The notes beneath the pieces were generated by a model. The model worked only from the letters and a program-made list of their open reading frames with translations, did not search any database and was not told the DNA's origin. Positions 55,269-62,671 of a stretch of 64,000 nt of DNA are shown here, in pieces (within the stretch, counting starts at the first letter, position 1; every line of letters starts with the position of its first letter). This DNA comes from JAXGMV01 sp040772085. Its GTDB lineage: Bacteria; Chloroflexota; Anaerolineae; Anaerolineales; Anaerolineaceae. Location of the stretch: NCBI GenBank assembly GCA_040772085.1, contig JAXGYU010000001.1:2294001-2358000 (forward strand), written 5' to 3'. A program made the translations under genes and the position numbers.

Positions 55269-55588
55269 CAGGCAAACCTCTGAAATCCATCCCGCAGGAT
55301 GAACTCCCCATTTTCAAGCTGGGTCAGGTCAAGCTCGTCCACGATCCCTGTAATTGCCAGGTCGACCGGCACGAATGTAATCTCGGGCATCGCTAACGCT
55401 GCTTCCCGCGAACGCGCCATGACGCATAAGTCGCCGGGGCCGGCCATCACGGTATCAGCGGCAACAGCCAATGCGCCAACAGGCTCCAGCCGGTTGTTCA
55501 AAGGCTGGACAATCAGCAACTTGACGCCTTCAAGCCCCTCGTATTTGAGGGTCGAGATAGCGGTTCCGTGGACATGGCCGAAGAGCAT
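55268..55588 (-). CDS. microcompartment vertex protein BMC-P (EutN/CcmL family), copy 2
   Basis: A 106-residue EutN/CcmL protein with MLFGHVHGTAISTLKYEGLEG, the core KLLIVQPL, AGPGDLCVMARSREAA and AITGIVDELDL. It has a C-terminal tail of about 18 residues beyond the pentamer domain. It is translationally coupled to the following BMC-P gene and starts 6 bp after the unknown 129-residue protein gene. Confidence 0.9.
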   Translation of the reverse strand: MLFGHVHGTAISTLKYEGLEGVKLLIVQPLNNRLEPVGALAVAADTVMAGPGDLCVMARSREAALAMPEITFVPVDLAITGIVDELDLTQLENGEFILRDGFQRFA

Positions 55589-55594
55589 GATCTG

Positions 55595-55984
55595 CTAGAC
55601 CTTTAGTTGCGCCAGGATACGGCTGATGATGCTATCCAGCATAGCCTGATCGATGCCTGTGCCTAGTTTGGCAACTACGGCAGCTTTGATGCGCGCGTGC
55701 AGGTCAGCCGGCTTGGATTGCGCGCAGTGCGGACACTGACCATGATGCTCAGCGGTCTGGCGCAGCGGGCTTCCGGTGTATTGCGCAGCGGGGCTGGCGC
55801 TGTGATCGGTCAGAAAAGGTTTTTTGACCGGGATCTCAGGCTCCTTGACCAGTTGCATGCCGAGTTTGACTGCCTTCTCATAAGCGAGACCGGTCAGCAC
55901 GACATCGTCATTGATGTCCAGGCGGGTGATGCCGCTCTTGAAGAGATCTTCGATTTCGTGTTCAGTATAAAATGTCTTCGCCAT
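55595..55984 (-). CDS. microcompartment operon protein of unknown function with encapsulation-like tail
   Basis: A 129-residue protein. The N-terminal 45 residues (EIEDLFKSGITRLDINDDVVLTGLAYEKA) resemble a short helix-turn segment found in several microcompartment-associated proteins. A low-complexity middle contains CPHC, a single CxxC pair. The C-terminus (IDQAMLDSIISRILAQLKV) is an amphipathic helix like known encapsulation peptides. It lies between BMC-T and BMC-P genes in the operon. It may be a cargo adaptor or scaffold; this is inference. Confidence 0.65.
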   Translation of the reverse strand: MAKTFYTEHEIEDLFKSGITRLDINDDVVLTGLAYEKAVKLGMQLVKEPEIPVKKPFLTDHSASPAAQYTGSPLRQTAEHHGQCPHCAQSKPADLHARIKAAVVAKLGTGIDQAMLDSIISRILAQLKV

Positions 55985-55992
55985 TCAACCTC

Positions 55993-56619
55993 CTAGCCGG
56001 CGATGCCGTCCAGAGATTCAAGCGCCTCAACCGCAGCGTCGCGAGCGGTGATGATTTCAGCTTCCGAGCCGCTCAGCCACATGCGTCCAAAACGCCCGAC
56101 GGATGAGATGTGCACGATCTTGATATTGGCTTTTTTCTCAGCTTCATTCGCCGCAAAATTTATGTAAGCCGCAGGGGCGCATTCAAGCACCAACATCGTC
56201 TCGCCGGGCACGATCATTGAACCGCGGCGGAAGCGGTTGAGCAATTGCGCCTGATAGGGATCCACTCGGGTGATAACCTGAATCGAGGCAATCGATGGTT
56301 TGATGCGATTGACGCGGTCCAACCCCAGGCGATTCAGTACCACATCACCTGCTTCGAGCACAGCCGCCTGGTTATGGGAATGCACTTCGAACATACCGAA
56401 TTCGCGTTCGACGATTTGCGCGCCAGGTTTGGCTTCAGTCGCTTTGACAGCGATGTCAACCAGCTTGAAGACTTCGTTGCCGGGCGCGACCTCAACATAC
56501 AAGGCTGCCATGCCTTCGGTCGGCAGGTCACCCTGGGTGACAGTACCAACAAAAGCGGCATATTGCGCCTGCATGCGGTCAATGTAAGAGTAAACGCGAA
56601 GTGAAAATTGATCTGCCAT
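55993..56619 (-). CDS. microcompartment shell protein BMC-T (tandem BMC domain)
   Basis: A 208-residue protein with two BMC folds in tandem: the first around residues 18-105 (AALYVEVAPGNEVFKLVDIAVKAT and FGMFEVHSHNQAAVLEAG) and the second about 110-205 (MIVPGETMLVLECAPAAYINFAANEAEKKA and SVGRFGRMWLSG). Trimers form pseudohexameric shell tiles, some with gated pores. It starts 9 bp after eutJ. It resembles the BMC-T of planctomycete and SPU-type loci more than PduB or EutL, judged from memory. Confidence 0.85.
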   Translation of the reverse strand: MADQFSLRVYSYIDRMQAQYAAFVGTVTQGDLPTEGMAALYVEVAPGNEVFKLVDIAVKATEAKPGAQIVEREFGMFEVHSHNQAAVLEAGDVVLNRLGLDRVNRIKPSIASIQVITRVDPYQAQLLNRFRRGSMIVPGETMLVLECAPAAYINFAANEAEKKANIKIVHISSVGRFGRMWLSGSEAEIITARDAAVEALESLDGIAG

Positions 56620-56627
56620 AAAAACTC

Positions 56628-57491
56628 CTAACTTTTATCGTGAAGTGCAATGCCAAGCGGTGTGACAAACAAAGGCGTCGATGGAACGCTGGCTGGTATG
56701 CCCGTGTACTGACTGACCACTTCTGCCATGCGCGGAAAGGCGCTCGCGCCTCCCACCAGGGTCAGATGCGGCACGTCGTAGCCTTGTGTCGCCCTCAGGA
56801 TGATTGCGCCGACTTTCTCCATCACTGGCTTCAGCGATGAAAACAGCGCCGGCTGTCGGGCGGGGTTCAGCTTGATCTGCTCGGCTTCCTCAAAGGGGAT
56901 GTCCTGAGCTCCGGCGATCACCAGGCTGAAATGCGTGCCACCGCATGGTTCGTCATACGTGTGCACAACCTCGCCATCCTGGATGACTGCCACGCCAGTT
57001 GTACCGCCGCCGATATCAGCAATGGCGCCTGATTTCAGTTGCAGAACATTGTTGGCGGCTGTGGGTTCGTCCAGCAAGCCTGAGCATGCCAATCCGGCAC
57101 TCTCCAGCACATAGCCCGTCGACCGGACTTCGCTGAGCGGGACGCCTGGCGGATACGCGCTGGCAGCATGCGTCAGGCTTCTGCCAAGCCGTGCTTCCAG
57201 GCGCGACTTGATCTCTTTCAGCCTGTCTACCGCGCCAATAAAATCGACCACCAGTCCATCCCTCGAAACCTGCGCGAATTGATACTCGCCGGCTAAAGGC
57301 ATACCGCGTTCATCGAGGACCACCACCGTCAGGTAGGCTGTCCCAAGGTCCACTCCGGTCAGAAGGTCACCTGAACCGGCGTCCACGGGGTTGGCCTGCG
57401 CGGTAAGATGTGTTGGCAGGATGACTTCCCTGGCGCGGTTCAGATATTCCTCCAGGCCGATACCCTGGTGAAGTTGCCTCAACTGCGGCAT
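56628..57491 (-). CDS. eutJ: EutJ-family Hsp70-like protein
   Basis: A 287-residue actin/Hsp70-fold protein without the substrate-binding domain of DnaK. GVDLGTAYLTVVVLDERG is the phosphate-1 loop, LDEPTAANNVLQL and AIADIGGGTTGVAVIQDG the connect and phosphate-2 loops, and LTLVGGASAFPRM the adenosine motif. EutJ proteins are found in ethanolamine-type and other microcompartment operons and are thought to assist assembly of encapsulated enzymes or reactivate them. It lies between the BMC-H and BMC-T genes. Confidence 0.92.
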   Translation of the reverse strand: MPQLRQLHQGIGLEEYLNRAREVILPTHLTAQANPVDAGSGDLLTGVDLGTAYLTVVVLDERGMPLAGEYQFAQVSRDGLVVDFIGAVDRLKEIKSRLEARLGRSLTHAASAYPPGVPLSEVRSTGYVLESAGLACSGLLDEPTAANNVLQLKSGAIADIGGGTTGVAVIQDGEVVHTYDEPCGGTHFSLVIAGAQDIPFEEAEQIKLNPARQPALFSSLKPVMEKVGAIILRATQGYDVPHLTLVGGASAFPRMAEVVSQYTGIPASVPSTPLFVTPLGIALHDKS

Positions 57492-57503
57492 GCGATTCCG
57501 ATC

Positions 57504-57833
57504 TTATTTCTTGGCTTCTGTCTGACGGCCGCCGATGGAACCCTTGCTCTGAGTGGGCAGGATCATCTCGACATCTGAATGCGGGCGGGGGATGACATGG
57601 ACTGAAACCAGTTCGCCGACGCGCTTGGCGGCAGCTGCGCCAGCGTCAGTTGCTGCCTTGACAGCGCCGACATCACCGCGAACCATCACGGTAACAAATC
57701 CGCCGCCGACATACTCGGAACCGAGCAGGACAACGTTGGCTGCCTTGACCATGGCATCAGCCGCTTCAACAGCGCCGACTAGCCCTTTGGTTTCAACCAT
57801 ACCTAATGCGATAAGTGCAGTATCTAGTGCCAT
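57504..57833 (-). CDS. microcompartment shell protein BMC-H (PduA family)
   Basis: A 109-residue hexamer-forming shell protein. ALGMVETKGLVGAVEAADAM and VTVMVRGDVGAVKAATDAG are almost canonical. The pore loop is YVGGGF, where PduA has KIGSGL, so the pore is lined by Gly instead of Ser. A C-terminal tail of about 20 residues with Lys/Gln (QSKGSIGGRQTEAKK) extends beyond the fold. It is the only BMC-H in the visible locus and should form most of the facets. Confidence 0.95.
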   Translation of the reverse strand: MALDTALIALGMVETKGLVGAVEAADAMVKAANVVLLGSEYVGGGFVTVMVRGDVGAVKAATDAGAAAAKRVGELVSVHVIPRPHSDVEMILPTQSKGSIGGRQTEAKK

Positions 57834-57845
57834 TTCAATCTCCTT

Positions 57846-59303
57846 TTAGAAACTCCTTGATTTGAGTATTTCATCCACTACTTGTCTCACCACAGCTTCA
57901 ATCTGCTGCGGAGAATAACCGAAGTTTTTATTGCCGGCATTCAGTGCTTCCGGCACGGGCGCTTTGGTACCATAGGCAATGCGCTTGACGTTGAACATGT
58001 GATAAACCGTGACATTGTCGCCGGTGATCGATCCGCCCACGCCGCCTGCACCCAGTGTCAGCGAGGGCATCAGGTCCGTGGTGACACCGACAGCGCCCAG
58101 CGATGCCATGGTATTGACCAGGATGCGGAAGACGGGTTTCTCAAGACCGAAGGCGAGGATCACCTTCTCATCCTGAGCGTGAATCGAAAGACTATGCCCT
58201 TTGCCGCCAAAAGCGATCAGCTCGAGGCAGCGTTCGCAACCGGCTTCCCAGCCGTCAGCTTCATACCACCCCAGAACAGTGGTCAGCTTTTCCGCGGAAA
58301 GCGGCTCGCTCCTGCCGACGGAGGCCAAAGGAGCCACGAGAATGCGCGCGTGCGCCGGGACTGAAAAACCAGCCATAGCGGCCAATGTCTGCGGTGATTT
58401 GCCAACAGTCGCGGGGTTCATTGCCAGGCTCTCTGTGAACAGCAACCCAGCCAGCGCTTTGCTTTCCTGCGGATTGACGAAGTATGCGCCTTCGCTCTCC
58501 ATCAACGCGCGCAGTTGCGGCGCGATGACCCGGTCAGCGACTACGGATTGCTCGGTCGCGCAGATGGTCGAATTGTCGAACGCCTTGCTCGCCACAATCA
58601 GTCTGGCTGCCTGTGCCAGGTCCGCGCTGCGGTCAACATAAACGGGAACATTGCCGGGACCTACGCCATACGCTGGTTTGCCCACCGAATGGGCTGCGCG
58701 AACCATGGGGGTTCCGCCGGTTGCCAGAATTAATGAAGTTGCTTTGTGGCCCATCAATTCCTGTGTGCCGGCCAGGGTCACTCGTTCCAGAATGCCAATC
58801 AATCCTGCGGGAGCGCCGGCGGCGACTGCGGCGTTCGCCATCAAGCGGGTCGTTTCTACACAGCACTTGACCGCGCTGGGGTGAGGCGAAATGATGATGC
58901 CATTGCGCGCCTTGACCGAGATCAGGATTTTGAACATGACCGTGGAGGTCGGGTTGGTGCTGGGCGTAAGCGCCACAACAACACCGACAGGGGAGGCGAT
59001 TTCTACGATCCCCCTGGTCTCATCCGACCTAATCACACCGCACGTCTTGATATCCCGGATGCTTTCCCAGACCATGCGCGAACCCAGCTCATTCTTGAGC
59101 CGTTTATGTTCAGGAACACCATAGCCGGTTTCATCATGCGCCATCTGACCCAGACGGGCAGATTCTTCAAAGGCAACGCGAGCCATCGCGGCGCACACCC
59201 GGTCAACATCCTCCTGGCTGGTTTTCGCCCATATGCGTTGGGCGGCTTGCGCCTGGGCGACGAGATCGCGCGCTTCCTGAATCGAGAGCAGATCAGCATC
59301 CAT
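57846..59303 (-). CDS. CoA-acylating aldehyde dehydrogenase, microcompartment type (EutE/PduP-like)
   Basis: A 485-residue enzyme. VGVVVALTPSTNPTSTVMFK and the catalytic Cys248 in NSTICATEQSVV are the acylating aldehyde dehydrogenase motifs, with GVGPGNVPVYVDRSAD before it. It should oxidise acetaldehyde with NAD+ and CoA to acetyl-CoA in the shell lumen. The C-terminus (SPQQIEAVVRQVVDEILKSRSF) is an amphipathic helix like an encapsulation peptide; in PduP that peptide is at the N-terminus. It starts 9 bp after a BMC-P gene. Confidence 0.93.
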   Translation of the reverse strand: MDADLLSIQEARDLVAQAQAAQRIWAKTSQEDVDRVCAAMARVAFEESARLGQMAHDETGYGVPEHKRLKNELGSRMVWESIRDIKTCGVIRSDETRGIVEIASPVGVVVALTPSTNPTSTVMFKILISVKARNGIIISPHPSAVKCCVETTRLMANAAVAAGAPAGLIGILERVTLAGTQELMGHKATSLILATGGTPMVRAAHSVGKPAYGVGPGNVPVYVDRSADLAQAARLIVASKAFDNSTICATEQSVVADRVIAPQLRALMESEGAYFVNPQESKALAGLLFTESLAMNPATVGKSPQTLAAMAGFSVPAHARILVAPLASVGRSEPLSAEKLTTVLGWYEADGWEAGCERCLELIAFGGKGHSLSIHAQDEKVILAFGLEKPVFRILVNTMASLGAVGVTTDLMPSLTLGAGGVGGSITGDNVTVYHMFNVKRIAYGTKAPVPEALNAGNKNFGYSPQQIEAVVRQVVDEILKSRSF

Positions 59304-59311
59304 CGTAATAG

Positions 59312-59599
59312 CTACTTCCGAAAGGTGGTCTTGCCGTCAACTTCCAATGAATCGATGATGCCCATGATGACGGCATCGACGGGGGTGTCTTTCGTGATCG
59401 TGGTCTGACGCGCGCTGGAACCAGCAGCAGTCAGCACCAGATCGCCGATGCCGGCATCGAGCGTGTCAATGGCGACATAGGGCTTGCCGCTTGCTTCTCC
59501 GAATTCGTCTGTTGGACGGCAGATCAGCAGCTTGCGGCCGACCAGTTTTTCATCTTTTATCGTCGAGACGGTCGTCCCGATCACGCGGGCAATCAGCAT
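59312..59599 (-). CDS. microcompartment vertex protein BMC-P (EutN/CcmL family), copy 1
   Basis: A 95-residue protein. The ATG at 59599 follows a GGGAGG-like site; an open frame back to 59686 reads into deoC and is rejected. MLIARVIGTTVSTIKDEKLVG, LLICRPTD, DAGIGDLVLTAAGSSAR and AVIMGIIDSLEV are the EutN/CcmL landmarks. It is close to copy 3 in order of motifs. Three BMC-P genes allow mixed vertices. Confidence 0.93.
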   Translation of the reverse strand: MLIARVIGTTVSTIKDEKLVGRKLLICRPTDEFGEASGKPYVAIDTLDAGIGDLVLTAAGSSARQTTITKDTPVDAVIMGIIDSLEVDGKTTFRK

Positions 59600-59609
59600 A
59601 GTGCCTCCC

Positions 59610-60527
59610 TTAATATCCCTTCGCGGCGCTGTCAGAGCTCTTGGCCGAACCTTCGCCCTGGACGATCTTGACGCTGGCGCTGGCACCGATTCTGGTCGCG
59701 CCTGCCTTGACCATATTGTCCGCGTCCTCAGCCGTGCGAACCCCGCCGGATGCCTTGACGCCCATTTCGGGCCCGACGACCCGGCGCATCAAGGCTACAT
59801 CCTCAACCGTCGCGCCGCCGCCTGCATAGCCGGTCGAAGTCTTCACAAAATCCGCGCCAGCTTCCTTCGAGAGCAGACTGGCGGTCACTTTTTCTTCATT
59901 GGTCAGCAGTGCAGTTTCAATGATGACTTTAACGAGCGCGCCATTGCGATGCGCCGCACGGGTCACTTCACTAATGTCGCGCGCGACCAGTTCGGTATCG
60001 CCGCTCTTCAACGCGCCGATATTGATCACCATGTCCACTTCATGCGCGCCTTGAGTGGTCGCGATTTCCGTTTCGAGCACCTTGACTTTGGTGGTCGTCG
60101 CGCCGAAAGGAAAACCGATAACGGAGGCAACCTTGACGTTCGTCCCACGCAGCAATTCCGCGCAGAGGGCGACGTTGGCCGGGTTGACGCAGACGGACGC
60201 GAATCCGTACTTGCGCGCTTCGAAGCAGAGTTGGGCGATCTGATCCTTGGTCGCGTCAGGTTTGAGCAGGGTGTGATCGATCATGCTGGCAATCGACAGG
60301 TTCGCTGGGATGATGCCGAGCTTGGAGCTCAGCCGGTCCGCGCCGGCAGTGATGACATTGCCGACCTTGTCGAAGCAGGTTCGCACGCAAATGCCGTCAG
60401 CGCAATCCACCTTGCAGTATTCTTCCTGGTGGGCAGGCGCGCCGAGCTTGTCCTCTTCGACCGCGATCAATACTTCGCGGGTGATGATCTCTACCAGTTT
60501 CTCAATCGTGTTTGTCTGATTCAACAT
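59610..60527 (-). CDS. deoC: deoxyribose-phosphate aldolase with N-terminal encapsulation helix and four-Cys extension
   Basis: A 305-residue class I aldolase. Schiff-base Lys229 lies in ADFVKTSTGYAGGGAT and the second Lys (258) in MGVKASGGVRT; MIDHTLLKPDAT and CVNPANV are also typical. It reversibly splits 2-deoxyribose 5-phosphate into glyceraldehyde 3-phosphate and acetaldehyde. The core begins near residue 78. Before it come an amphipathic helix (TIEKLVEIITREVLIAVEE) and Cys38, Cys42, Cys47 and Cys51 (C-x3-C-x4-C-x3-C), which are absent from E. coli DeoC. The extension probably targets the enzyme to the shell and may bind metal or a cluster. It starts 3 bp after the RpiB gene. Confidence 0.94.
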   Translation of the reverse strand: MLNQTNTIEKLVEIITREVLIAVEEDKLGAPAHQEEYCKVDCADGICVRTCFDKVGNVITAGADRLSSKLGIIPANLSIASMIDHTLLKPDATKDQIAQLCFEARKYGFASVCVNPANVALCAELLRGTNVKVASVIGFPFGATTTKVKVLETEIATTQGAHEVDMVINIGALKSGDTELVARDISEVTRAAHRNGALVKVIIETALLTNEEKVTASLLSKEAGADFVKTSTGYAGGGATVEDVALMRRVVGPEMGVKASGGVRTAEDADNMVKAGATRIGASASVKIVQGEGSAKSSDSAAKGY

Positions 60528-60530
60528 GGG

Positions 60531-61136
60531 TTAGCCTTTTGAAAAGCGGGTCTCGATTGCCATGATTTTGTCCACTCGCGGCTGATGTCTGCCGCCGGCA
60601 AAGGGGGTTTCGATCCAGGTTTTTACAATTTGTTTGCAAAGATTATTACCGATCAATCCAGCGCCGAGCGTCAGGACATTGGCGTCATTATGCTCACGGC
60701 TGTTGACCGCTGTGGCGTAGTCGTAGCACAGCGCAGCGCGGATGCCAGGGACTTTGTTGGCCGCCATGCTGCTGCCAATGCCGGCGCCATCCACCAGAAT
60801 GCCGCGCCAGGCTTTGCCTTCCTTTACAGCTACGGCGACAGCCAGCGCGAAGTCAGGGTAATCAACGGCGGTCTTGCCGTCATTCGTACCGCAATCCAGC
60901 GCCTGGCAGCCTAACTCCGCCAGATACGCCTTTATCATTTCTTTCATCGCGAAGCCGCCATGATCGGAGCCGATGGCGATGACCTTCGCCGGCGTAACCG
61001 GGGCCGGGGTAGGCTGTTCAGGCTGAGTGGCTGGTTTAACTGCCGGCGCGTCGCTCACGCCCAGCGCGCGGCTGACGACCCGGTGGATCACTTCCTGAAG
61101 TTCTTTATCTGAAATATCTTTCAATTCTTGCCTCAC
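60531..61136 (-). CDS. rpiB: RpiB-like sugar-phosphate isomerase with altered active site, microcompartment cargo
   Basis: A 201-residue protein. Residues 1-28 form an amphipathic helix (DISDKELQEVIHRVVSRALG), followed by a Pro/Ala linker and an RpiB fold from residue 50: AIGSDHGGFAMK, ILVDGAGIGSSMAANKVPG, SREHNDANVLTLG and GGRHQPRV. E. coli RpiB has ICGTGVG at the active site with catalytic Cys65 and Thr67. Here these are Asp116 and Ala118, so the chemistry or substrate may differ. The GTG at 61136 has no good ribosome site; a TTG at 61124 follows GGTGAGG and may be the true start. First gene of the operon. Confidence 0.88.
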   Translation of the reverse strand: MRQELKDISDKELQEVIHRVVSRALGVSDAPAVKPATQPEQPTPAPVTPAKVIAIGSDHGGFAMKEMIKAYLAELGCQALDCGTNDGKTAVDYPDFALAVAVAVKEGKAWRGILVDGAGIGSSMAANKVPGIRAALCYDYATAVNSREHNDANVLTLGAGLIGNNLCKQIVKTWIETPFAGGRHQPRVDKIMAIETRFSKG

Positions 61137-61146
61137 CTGTTAATTA

Positions 61147-61172
61147 GGTAATGAGGTTATGTGGTCATTACC
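61147..61172. promoter_or_regulatory. palindromic operator in the microcompartment operon leader
   Basis: GGTAATGA (61147-61154) and TCATTACC (61165-61172) are perfect inverted 8-bp arms with a 10-bp spacer. The site lies between the -10 box and the start of the rpiB-like gene, where a bound repressor would block transcription. Confidence 0.6.
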
Positions 61173-61175
61173 AGT

Positions 61176-61203
61176 ATGATAGCATATTATACAGATGAGT
61201 CAA
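61176..61203 (-). promoter_or_regulatory. promoter of the microcompartment operon
   Basis: On the minus strand, TTGACT (61198-61203) and TATCAT (61176-61181) are separated by 16 bp, about 40 bp before the start of the rpiB-like gene. Confidence 0.6.
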
Positions 61204-61210
61204 GAGGGTG

Positions 61211-61228
61211 TTTTGAGATAGCTCAAAA
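61211..61228. promoter_or_regulatory. palindromic operator between the divergent operons
   Basis: TTTTGAG-ATAG-CTCAAAA is a perfect 7-bp inverted repeat just upstream of the microcompartment promoter, in the region shared with the BmpA operon. Its sequence is unrelated to that of the downstream palindrome, so a second regulator is likely. Confidence 0.55.
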
Positions 61229-61334
61229 TATTGAGGATCGCCTGCACTTTTGGGCGAAATAACCCGTTACGGTTATGATTATGAGTGGATCGAAAAACAG
61301 ATATAGTAAATAGTTATAAATAATATTAATTGGA

Positions 61335-61363
61335 TTGAATATCACATATTGTTCGCCTATAAT
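61335..61363 (+). promoter_or_regulatory. promoter of the BmpA transporter operon
   Basis: TTGAAT (61335-61340) and TATAAT (61358-61363) are separated by 17 bp, 63 bp before the lipoprotein gene. Confidence 0.75.
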
Positions 61364-61426
61364 CTCATTTATATGGTTAAGCCTGTCGGGATTAACCTAC
61401 TTTTCCTTACTATTCAGGAGGTCTGA

Positions 61427-62557
61427 ATGAAAAAGTTCTTCGCAGTTGTACTATCTGTGATCGTGGTAGTCTCCATGCTCGCCGCCTGTGCGCCAGCCGC
61501 AGCGCCCGCACCCGCGCAAGCAACCGAAGCCGCGAAAACAGAAGCCCCAGCAGCAACCAGCGGTGGCGAGATCGCGCTGTTGATCTCGGCTGCGGGTACC
61601 CTGGATGACCGCGCGTTCAATCAGGGTTGTTGGGAAGGCGTCAAGAAATTTGGCGACGAGAACAAAACTTCATATATGTATTACCAGCCGGTCGAAGATA
61701 CCGTTGAAGCCCAGGTTGCCCTGGCCGACGCCGCCATCAAAGCTGGCGCCAAGTTCGTCATCATCAACAGCGACCAGTTCAAGAAATCTGCCGCTGTCAT
61801 GGTCAAGAACCATCCGGATGTCACCTTCATTATCTATGACACCGTTCCGGTTGATGACGCTGGCAATGAGGTGCTTGCACCGAACATCCTCGCTATCCAT
61901 TTTGCTGAACAGCAGTCCACCTTCCTGGCTGGCTACGCCGCCGTCAAAGATGGCTACCGCAAACTCGGCTTCATGGGCGGTATGCCCGTTCCCGCGGTCG
62001 TTCGTTTTGGTTATGGCTTTGTTGCCGGCGCCGAAGCAGCGTGTAAGGAACTTGGTTTGACCGATGTCGAGATGATGTACAACTATTCTGGCGATTTCAA
62101 ACCCACTCCTGAGAACCAGGCCCGTGCGGCTTCCTGGTATCAGAATGGCACAGAGATCATTCATGTTGCTGCCGGCCCCATGGGCGCCTCGGTGTTTGCC
62201 GCTGCTGAGCAGAACAACGGTGTTGTGATTGGCGTTGACTCTGACCAGTCTGGCGAGTCTCCCACCATCATCACCTCAGCCATCAAAGACCTGGCTCGCG
62301 TGACCTACAATTCTCTGAAGGCCTGGAAAGAGGGCACGTTTGAAGGCAACAAGATCAGCGTTTACACCGCCAAAGAAGAAGGCGTTGCGCTGGCTTCCAT
62401 GAAGTTCAAGAACTTCACCCAGGCTGAGTACGATGAGCTGTACAAGCGCCTGGCCGATGACGTCGATGGCATCTCCTCAGCCATCCCGACCGACAAGGAT
62501 TACGCAGAGCCCACTGAAATTCCTCTGGAATGTGTCAAGCTGACCTACGTCAAGTAG
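61427..62557 (+). CDS. BMP-family nucleoside-binding lipoprotein (PnrA/BmpA-like)
   Basis: A 376-residue lipoprotein with lipobox LAAC near residue 20, a Pro/Ala-rich linker and a BMP/PnrA domain. GTLDDRAFNQGCWEGVKKF, FLAGYAAVKDG, KLGFMGGMPVPAVVRF and VVIGVDSDQSGESP are the family landmarks; the aromatic/Asp set fits purine nucleoside binding as in PnrA. It should deliver nucleosides to the ABC transporter that follows. It is divergent from the deoC-containing microcompartment operon, which supports deoxynucleosides or ribonucleosides as substrates. A terminator-like hairpin follows it. Confidence 0.9.
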   Translation: MKKFFAVVLSVIVVVSMLAACAPAAAPAPAQATEAAKTEAPAATSGGEIALLISAAGTLDDRAFNQGCWEGVKKFGDENKTSYMYYQPVEDTVEAQVALADAAIKAGAKFVIINSDQFKKSAAVMVKNHPDVTFIIYDTVPVDDAGNEVLAPNILAIHFAEQQSTFLAGYAAVKDGYRKLGFMGGMPVPAVVRFGYGFVAGAEAACKELGLTDVEMMYNYSGDFKPTPENQARAASWYQNGTEIIHVAAGPMGASVFAAAEQNNGVVIGVDSDQSGESPTIITSAIKDLARVTYNSLKAWKEGTFEGNKISVYTAKEEGVALASMKFKNFTQAEYDELYKRLADDVDGISSAIPTDKDYAEPTEIPLECVKLTYVK

Positions 62558-62604
62558 TTTGCTGACCAGCAGAGCGTCAGGAGCTCATTGGTAATGAATT
62601 AGAC

Positions 62605-62654
62605 GACAGGTGCCATCTGCCACAATATGTTGCAATGGCACCTGTCATGTTTTT
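62605..62654 (+). terminator. hairpin between BmpA gene and its ATPase gene
   Basis: A perfect 12-bp stem (62605-62616 with 62635-62646) is followed by ATG and TTTTT (62650-62654). It would give more binding protein than ATPase, as in the importer operon at 14-18 kb. Confidence 0.8.
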
Positions 62655-62671
62655 GAAAGAGGGAGTGTCTC

